Below, in pieces: positions 59,371 to 64,000 of a stretch of DNA of 64,000 bases. The position numbers were made by a program, and so were the translations under genes. The stretch is from assembly GCA_030427505.1 (NCBI GenBank), contig JAUICH010000018.1:1-64000 (forward strand). The letters are read 5' to 3'. The notes beneath the pieces were generated by a model, which had not been told where the DNA came from, did no database searches, and saw only the letters and a list, made by a program, of their open reading frames with translations. This stretch comes from Verrucomicrobiia bacterium (GTDB lineage Bacteria; Verrucomicrobiota; Verrucomicrobiia; Verrucomicrobiales; DEV007). The stretch's first letter is position 1. Each line of letters starts with the position of its first letter.

Positions 59371-59808
59371 TCAGTTCACGGAGATCTGGCGCGGCTTGCG
59401 TTCTTCGGCTTTCGGCAGCGTCACGGTCAGGACGCCGTCTTCCAGCTTCGCGGAAATGTCGTCGGCCTTGATGCTGTCTGGCACCGCGAGCGAGCGGCGC
59501 AGATCCACGCTTTCCTGACGGTCGTCGCCTTCGGTCTTCCGGTTGTAGGAGATGGTCAGGGAGCCATTGTTCAGTTCCACGTTCACGTCTTCCTTCTTGG
59601 CGCCGGGAAGCTCGACCCGGGCGTAGAAGTTGTGGTCGTCTTCATAGAGATCGGCGGCCAGGCGGTAGCGATTGGCGCCAGCCAGACGGTCCGCCAGTTC
59701 AAAGAACCGGCCAAAGTTCCCCAACCCTTCCGCGGGGTTGGAAAACCAGCGGTCCAGATCGTTGAAGTGACTCAGCAGGGGATGTTCGTTGTAGCGTACC
59801 AGTTTCAT
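59371..59808 (-). CDS. Hsp20/alpha-crystallin small heat-shock protein (first)
   Basis: The 145-residue protein contains an N-terminal arm (HFNDLDRWFSNPAEGLGNFG), the alpha-crystallin domain (ARVELPGAKKEDVNVELNN, ISAKLEDGVLTVTLPKAEE) and the ending KPRQISVN, an I-x-V tail. GAGGAGGT 8 bp before the ATG at 59808 is the strongest ribosome binding site in the window, suggesting high expression. It leads the two-gene heat-shock operon. Confidence 0.94.
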   Translation of the reverse strand: MKLVRYNEHPLLSHFNDLDRWFSNPAEGLGNFGRFFELADRLAGANRYRLAADLYEDDHNFYARVELPGAKKEDVNVELNNGSLTISYNRKTEGDDRQESVDLRRSLAVPDSIKADDISAKLEDGVLTVTLPKAEERKPRQISVN

Positions 59809-59893
59809 GATGGGTTACCTCCTCAGGTGTGTTTTTCAGGTTGTTGTTTGATTCAGATATCCCGGCCACTATTGCGGCCTCACCTGTTTAAAG

Positions 59894-59910
59894 TGCACAT
59901 TCCATGCCGG
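59894..59910 (-). promoter_or_regulatory. Possible sigma-54-type promoter of the hsp20 genes
   Basis: On the minus strand CCGGCATGGAATGTGCA has GG and GC separated by 10 bp, as in -24/-12 promoters, with partial agreement to TGGCACG-N4-TTGCA. It lies 86 bp before the start codon. The match is incomplete. Confidence 0.25.
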
Positions 59911-59981
59911 AAAGAATCTGTATCCTGTTATCCCTTTATTAACAATAGGTTACAAAAACCCACCCTCTAGGACACCTACCC

Positions 59982-60006
59982 TTTTCGCGTCAAATTGACG
60001 CGAAAA
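59982..60006. promoter_or_regulatory. 25-bp perfect inverted repeat upstream of hsp20
   Basis: Arms TTTTCGCGTCAA and TTGACGCGAAAA flank a single central A. The length and symmetry suit binding by a dimeric repressor. It is 174 bp upstream of the first hsp20 gene and 52 bp beyond the terminator of the candidate small RNA. Confidence 0.55.
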
Positions 60007-60057
60007 CAAAACACCCATGCGACATTTTGTTGGGTCATTTTGTCTCACTTCCGGCCC

Positions 60058-60115
60058 AAAAAAAACCGCGGGAAGCATGGTCTCGGTGTCCCTCCCGATT
60101 CACATGTTCCCGCGG
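60058..60115 (-). terminator. Strong intrinsic terminator
   Basis: Minus-strand reading: CCGCGGGAA and TTCCCGCGG form a 9-bp stem extended by CATG/CATG with one bulged base, followed by eight T residues (60065-60058). It may end the transcript started at the LexA box. On the plus strand a weaker TTTTATT follows, so it may work in both directions. Confidence 0.85.
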
Positions 60116-60137
60116 CATTTTATTACACCCTGGCGTC
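60058..60137 (-). ncRNA. Candidate SOS-controlled small RNA
   Basis: A possible promoter (TTGACT at 60173-60168, 17-bp spacer, TAAACC at 60150-60145) with the LexA-type box in its spacer would start near 60137 and run about 80 nt into the terminator. The loop includes a GGGAGGG stretch. This is a prediction from layout only; a 27-codon frame starting at 60118 overlaps the hairpin. Confidence 0.3.
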
Positions 60138-60152
60138 GGCAATAGGTTTAAT

Positions 60153-60170
60153 ACTGTTCTCATGAACAGT
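60153..60170. promoter_or_regulatory. LexA-type box
   Basis: ACTGTTCTCATGAACAGT is an inverted repeat with 7-bp arms. Its centre TGTTC-TCAT-GAACA (60155-60168) matches exactly the TGTTC-N4-GAACA motif reported for LexA of Verrucomicrobia. On the minus strand it occupies the spacer of a possible promoter. Confidence 0.55.
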
Positions 60171-60366
60171 CAACAAAATAACAGTAGTTTCCTCAGAAAA
60201 TTTTCCCGAATTCTCTCTCCATCACCCGTCACCGCTCCACCCCGCCCCATCTCCTTGTCTCCCCTCTCCCTCTTCTCCTTGTCTGTCGCAACGCGATGAC
60301 CACGCCCCGCCCCGCCCGCCGGCCACCTTTAAAACACCGCCACGCCGTCCACCTACCCCTCCACCC

Positions 60367-61593
60367 CTAAAGTCCCACCAAAGGCGCCGGCACCAGGAAG
60401 GCGTGCTGCTCCAGAAGGCTGAGGGTGCCGCTAAAGGTCAGGTACTGCGTCAGGTAAACAAAGAGCACATACGCCGCCGCCACCGGCAGCGCCGCCAGGC
60501 GGCTCAACCAGCGGAAGCCCCAGAAGGCCGGGCGCTCCTCCGGCCGCTTCGTGGCCCGGGCCATCGCCCAGCCAGTCAGCAGACGGGCGGGAAAGATGAA
60601 GATCACGAAAATCAGGGCTGGCAGCCAGGCCACCTCCCGCGGCGTCAGGGGAATCTTTAGGAGATACAGCGGCAGCGAAAAGAGCAGCAGGATGAAAAAC
60701 GCCAGCCAGAACGCCAGCGGCGCCCGGCCAAACAGCCGCCGCACCGCGCCCACCTCAAACATCGCCCGGAAGCGATTCTCCTGCGCGAATCGCGCCTGGA
60801 GGAAGGGCAGATACAATACCGACACCAGCATCAGCCCCGCTCCCAGCAGAGACAGCAACGCTCCGGGACCCTGCTTCGCCTGAGACGCCAGGAACAGCAC
60901 CCCCACCGGGAGCGCCAGCCACGCTACCGCCCCCACAAAGCCGCGCAGCCCCAGCCAGAAAAAGTAGGGCAGCTTCAGCCCCAGCACATAGTCCACCGTG
61001 GCGTCCCGCATCCGCGCGTACTTGCCCGGCGTCTTCAGCCACCGGAAAAATTTCACCGGAGCGGGCCATAGAAAGTGCCAGGGCCGCCCTCCGCGAATGA
61101 CCGCCCACGCCAGGTGCGCCAGGATCAGAACCGTCACCACAATCGTTGCCACCTGCCAGGCCGTGGCCGTTCCGCTCCCCGGAGCGATCAACTCCGCGTC
61201 TTTCCACAGGCCCGACAGAAATCGTACCGGCAACAGGAACAACCACCCCACCGCCACGATGCTCCCCAGGACGGACGCCTTCCGGATGCCAATGAATCCG
61301 GCGGAAAACTTCCCCGTCCGCGCAATGCGTCCGCTGACCTCCAGAAGGTAGCCGAGGGAGAGCAGGTTCAACACTGGCACCACCGAAAGCACCGCCAGTC
61401 CGCCAAGGATGGCGAGAAAACCAAAGAGCCAATCCAGAACAGAGGCGATGCCGCGGAGAAACCGGGATACCGGGCCAGCTATCGTTTCATTCTCTTCACC
61501 GGAATCCTCCGGCATGCCACCAGACCGCTCCTCCATGGCTTCCCCCACATTTGCTGGCGCGGCTTCCACTGCTGAATCGGTAACACTCATCAT
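60367..61593 (-). CDS. DUF4013 family polytopic membrane protein
   Basis: The 408-residue protein has an acidic N-terminal tail (1-40) and about eight membrane helices. The block VVPVLNLLSLGYLLEVSGRIARTG after the second helix (shortened) matches the DUF4013 pattern in which a PxL-LGY-LE motif is followed by a charged loop. No function is established for the family. AAGGA lies upstream of the ATG pair at 61593/61590, which favours this start over the open extension to 61665. The terminator at 60058 is 250 bp beyond its stop. Confidence 0.75.
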   Translation of the reverse strand: MMSVTDSAVEAAPANVGEAMEERSGGMPEDSGEENETIAGPVSRFLRGIASVLDWLFGFLAILGGLAVLSVVPVLNLLSLGYLLEVSGRIARTGKFSAGFIGIRKASVLGSIVAVGWLFLLPVRFLSGLWKDAELIAPGSGTATAWQVATIVVTVLILAHLAWAVIRGGRPWHFLWPAPVKFFRWLKTPGKYARMRDATVDYVLGLKLPYFFWLGLRGFVGAVAWLALPVGVLFLASQAKQGPGALLSLLGAGLMLVSVLYLPFLQARFAQENRFRAMFEVGAVRRLFGRAPLAFWLAFFILLLFSLPLYLLKIPLTPREVAWLPALIFVIFIFPARLLTGWAMARATKRPEERPAFWGFRWLSRLAALPVAAAYVLFVYLTQYLTFSGTLSLLEQHAFLVPAPLVGL

Positions 61594-61706
61594 CCCGTCC
61601 TTCCCCTCAATGACGTGCCTTTCGGAAAGGAGGTTACAAGAACCTTCCGGACGCTCAAGAACCACCGTTCACGCCCGGGACGCGCTCCAGCCAAAGCAGC
61701 GATCCC

Positions 61707-62123
61707 TTACGCCGCAAAAGGATTCACTACCGTCACTCCGTGATAGTTCTGTCCGGCATTCAGGTCTTCTGAGTAAACGCGGTGGCACCCCAACATGCGT
61801 GCGGCGGTGAGGATCGCGGCGTCGAAATACCCAATGCCAAAACGCTGTGCCGTCTCGACCGCTTGCATCACCAATTCATGGGTCACCGGCAGGATCGGGT
61901 AAATGTCCAAACGGGCAATCACTTCCATCGCTCTGCCGTGGGAAACTCCCAGCCGGTCTTTCCGGGTGGCAGCAAGATAGAACTCCTGCACCACTTGAGC
62001 AGACAACCCAAGACCCGGCTCGGCCAGTATTTCTCACGCCCGGCTCCGGCGTGCTTGGTCGTCCGGAGCTTGCGAAGCGGCATAAATCAGGATGTTCGTA
62101 TCCAGGAAAGCCTCAGCGGTCAT
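61707..62123 (-). pseudogene. vapC: VapC-type PIN toxin with an in-frame stop
   Basis: The frame starts MTAEAFLDTNILIYAAS, the PIN-domain N-terminus with the first active-site aspartate, and continues through VVQEFYLAAT, GYFDAAILTAARMLGC and VYSEDLNAGQ, the last carrying the C-terminal acidic residues. A TGA at 62036-62034 interrupts it after codon 29; a single C-to-T change in CGA would explain it. Without readthrough the toxin is inactive. Total length 138 codons is normal for the family. Confidence 0.85.
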
Positions 62124-62354
62124 GAAGTTCGGCCCGGTTCAGCGGAGGCACTTTGCCATGGGATTCACAGACATCCAAAGAATCCAACAGTCTTCCAACG
62201 CCTCTTTCCCGCTCTCGGACCAACTCCGAAAATTTAGTCTCCCTTTCGAGGAACTCGCGGACCATGCCAATGACCGTGGTTTTGTTTGAGCTGCTACTTT
62301 GCGTGCCTCGGCCAGAAGCGCATCGTCCAGCCTCAGGGTCAAATCAGCCATCAA
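62113..62354 (-). pseudogene. vapB: VapB-type antitoxin with a frameshift
   Basis: The first 25 residues, MADLTLRLDDALLAEARKVAA, are a ribbon-helix-helix start (shortened). After the AAAACC run near 62285 the frame must shift by one base to continue as VIGMVREFLERETKF ... CESHGKVPPLNRAELHDR, the expected antitoxin C-terminus. A one-base loss in the run fits. The restored frame ends within the first codons of the toxin gene (11-bp overlap), the typical VapBC layout. Confidence 0.8.
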
Positions 62355-62442
62355 GACCCAGCCTATCCACTCCGTGGAGTCGAAAGGTTAGACAGCGGGT
62401 CAACTTTCGCTAACTTCCGGCAGCGGACTCACGCGACGCTCT

Positions 62443-63156
62443 ATGAAGAAGGACGAAATCACAGCGATATTCGACAAACAGGCGTCCACCTATGACGAAA
62501 AATGGAGCAAGACCGCTCCTATCAAGAACGCCTTGCACTTGCTGATTGGCACGGTGCTGTCGGAACTCCCACCGGATGCCAGGATACTGTGTGTCGGATC
62601 GGGGACCGGATCGGAGATTTTGTATCTTGCAGAAAAGTTTCCGGGCTGGCGCTTCACCGCCGTCGAACCTTCCGCGCCCATGCTGGAGGTCTTCCAGAGC
62701 CGGATGGAAGCACAAGGGCTCGCTTCCCGGTGCGAACTTCATTGCGGCTATGTCGAATCTCTCCAACCGGGCGCCAGATTCGATGCGGCAACGTCGATCC
62801 TGGTTTCGCAATTCATCCTGGAGCGCCAGGAACGCGCTGAGTTCTTCCGGGGCATCGCGGACCGTCTTCTTCCTGAGGGCGTCTTGATTACCGCGGATCT
62901 AACCGGGGACCTGAGAAATCCAGTTTGTCAAAGCCTCCTGGAGGTCTGGTTTCGGCTAACCAATACCGATGGCACTCTTGAAGGCCTCGAAAAACTGAAG
63001 GAGGCCTACACAAAGGACGTCGCAGTCCTTCCGCCTCGCGAAGTCTGTGACATTATTTCGCTGGGCGGATTTGAGACACCGGTGCAGTTCTACCAGGCGG
63101 GATTGATCGGCGCCTGGTTTGCGAACCGATTGTCAGATCTATCGCGCTCGGCGTAG
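62443..63156 (+). CDS. Class I SAM-dependent methyltransferase
   Basis: The 237-residue protein has the Rossmann methyltransferase motifs: I, ILCVGSGTGSEIL (48-60); post-I acidic residue in FTAVEPSAPML; and motif II-like region RFDAATSILVSQFI (about 110-123) with RLLPEGVLITADL. It resembles the tRNA cmo5U/YfnB-like small-molecule methyltransferases by the FDKQASTYDEKW opening, but the substrate is not evident. The second half (160-235) is a helical lid. It stands alone after the degenerate vapBC locus. Confidence 0.87.
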   Translation: MKKDEITAIFDKQASTYDEKWSKTAPIKNALHLLIGTVLSELPPDARILCVGSGTGSEILYLAEKFPGWRFTAVEPSAPMLEVFQSRMEAQGLASRCELHCGYVESLQPGARFDAATSILVSQFILERQERAEFFRGIADRLLPEGVLITADLTGDLRNPVCQSLLEVWFRLTNTDGTLEGLEKLKEAYTKDVAVLPPREVCDIISLGGFETPVQFYQAGLIGAWFANRLSDLSRSA

Positions 63157-63291
63157 AGTGAGGATTGGTGTTGATACCGTCCTCTGACTCAAGTGAGCGC
63201 TCTCCGGCGCATTGCCGGAAGTCTGGTGAGTCTCGCTCTTTTCTTGTAACCTGGGGCGCAAGACCCTGCGTCTTCCCTTCTCAAGAACGCA

Positions 63292-64000
63292 ATGCTTGCC
63301 CCCATGGAACGCGCGCCCGACTCCTCTCAAACCCTGCCGACCCCAACGAGACTGGGTCCGTTCTGGCGGAACGCCCTCTTCCTCTCTCTCTGCGCGGCGG
63401 GCCTGGGCGCGGTCGGTTGGGCCTACCTGACGGCGGATGCGATGCCCGCGTCTTCTCTGCTTTCTTCCCTTCAAAGCCCCAAGTCCCCAGCCACGGCAGG
63501 TGTTTCCGATTCTTCCTCTCCAGACCTTTCGGCGGAAGGCAAAGCCGGCTCTGGCGAGTATCCCGATCTCGCCACCACCCTTCGCCGCGTGAACGCGGCG
63601 TTTGAAACGCAGTGGACCGAAGCCGGTCTGGAGCCCGCGCCTCCCGCGCCGTCACTGACCGTGGCCCGCCGCCTTTCGCTGGCTCTGACAGGTACCATTC
63701 CCTCTCTGGAAGAAGTCCGCGCCCTGGAAGAGATCCCCGAGGAAGAACGCCTCACCTGGTGGCTGGACCATCTCTTTCAGGACCGGCGCCATGGCGACTA
63801 TTTGGCGGAGCGTTTGGCCCGCGCCTGCGTGGGGGTGGAAGACGGACCGTTCATCATCTATCGCCGCAGCCGCTTTGTCACCTGGCTGAGCGATCAGCTC
63901 ATGACGAACCGCCCCTATGACGACCTGGTACGCGACCTCATTACTTCTAAGGGGCTCTGGACCAGCGAGCCGGCGGTGAACTTCATCACCGTCACCGCCA
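63292..64000 (+). CDS. DUF1549-containing membrane-anchored protein, truncated by window end
   Basis: An open frame runs from ATG 63292 to the right edge without a stop (236 codons seen). It has an N-terminal membrane anchor (about 28-46, LSLCAAGLGAVGW), a variable linker and the start of a DUF1549 block: PSLTVARRLSLALTGTIPSLEEV, then WWLDHLFQDRRHGDYLAERLAR (shortened) and RPYDDLVRDLITSKGLW. This is the domain also found in the protein at 10560, so a second cytochrome/DUF1501-type pair probably continues outside. The PSCyt1 haem domain seen in that protein is absent from the N-terminus here. ATG 63304 is an alternative start. Confidence 0.85.
   Translation, partial: MLAPMERAPDSSQTLPTPTRLGPFWRNALFLSLCAAGLGAVGWAYLTADAMPASSLLSSLQSPKSPATAGVSDSSSPDLSAEGKAGSGEYPDLATTLRRVNAAFETQWTEAGLEPAPPAPSLTVARRLSLALTGTIPSLEEVRALEEIPEEERLTWWLDHLFQDRRHGDYLAERLARACVGVEDGPFIIYRRSRFVTWLSDQLMTNRPYDDLVRDLITSKGLWTSEPAVNFITVTA

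Larger units (their letters stand above)
59809..60366. other. Regulatory intergenic region, hsp20 leader and candidate small RNA
   Basis: These 558 bp hold the hsp20 promoter region, a 25-bp perfect inverted repeat, a strong terminator hairpin and a LexA-type box, each listed separately. No protein-coding frame is convincing. Confidence 0.8.

Noticed and set aside
60162-60299. 45-codon frame starting inside the LexA-type box
   Set aside because: The start codon lies within the operator, there is no ribosome binding site, and the C-terminal part is low-complexity S/P/L.
1-64000. tRNA, rRNA, tmRNA, RNase P RNA or SRP RNA genes
   Set aside because: None of their conserved cores (for example T-loop GTTCGAATC types) was recognised on reading; a covariance-model scan would be decisive.

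Overview
The window is about 60 percent G+C and looks like a chromosomal segment of a member of the Planctomycetota-Verrucomicrobiota group, most probably a verrucomicrobial heterotroph. Pointers are the planctomycete-type cytochrome (PSCyt1/DUF1549/DUF1553) protein paired with a Tat-exported DUF1501 protein, an arylsulfatase-type enzyme, caspase-SUMF1 fusion proteins, many secreted proteins with Sec or lipoprotein signals, frequent TTG/GTG starts, and one exact copy of the LexA box reported for Verrucomicrobia. The genus is not identifiable from what I can see. No rRNA, tRNA or CRISPR array was recognised.

Layout. 0.4-2.5 kb: a ClsB-type phospholipase D and a DUF2293 protein. 2.5-5.4 kb: repeats, an orphan phage-replication-like gene, a broken DUF433/DUF5615 pair and an intact RelBE pair with a palindromic operator. 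5.4-10.3 kb: an inositol-monophosphatase-family phosphatase (HisN type), then a translationally coupled glycosyltransferase (GT4 plus helical domain) and GH130 enzyme. 10.6-17.9 kb: the cytochrome/DUF1501 pair and an MBOAT/SGNH acetylation pair. 18.3-22.6 kb: phosphofructokinase, an alanine-type Na+ symporter and an FHA-nucleotide cyclase. 22.6-28.4 kb: a MITE-like element, a sulfatase-oxidoreductase-esterase operon, then GNAT and DUF4291 genes.

28.4-34.1 kb holds the most unusual block: two tandem exported caspase-like/SUMF1 proteins followed on the same strand by two tandem trypsin-like lipoproteins. 34.2-40.9 kb: a glutaminase-STAS-cNMP fusion, a sialidase, a TPR receptor with a degenerate kinase domain, and a sulfite-oxidase-like enzyme. 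41.1-53.3 kb: two peptide ABC importers in series (YejABEF-like, then OppABCDF-like). 53.3-57.2 kb: two uncharacterised exported proteins and an APC permease. 58.0-61.6 kb: a zinc membrane peptidase, two Hsp20 genes, a regulatory stretch with a LexA box and terminator (candidate SOS-controlled small RNA), and a DUF4013 membrane protein. 61.7-64 kb: a doubly broken VapBC pair, a methyltransferase and the start of a second DUF1549 protein that runs off the end.

Functionally the segment suits a cell that imports peptides and degrades sulfated or glycosylated polymers at its envelope. Intergenic DNA is unusually rich in short dispersed repeats, of which at least three families recur here, and three toxin-antitoxin loci are present in different states of decay.
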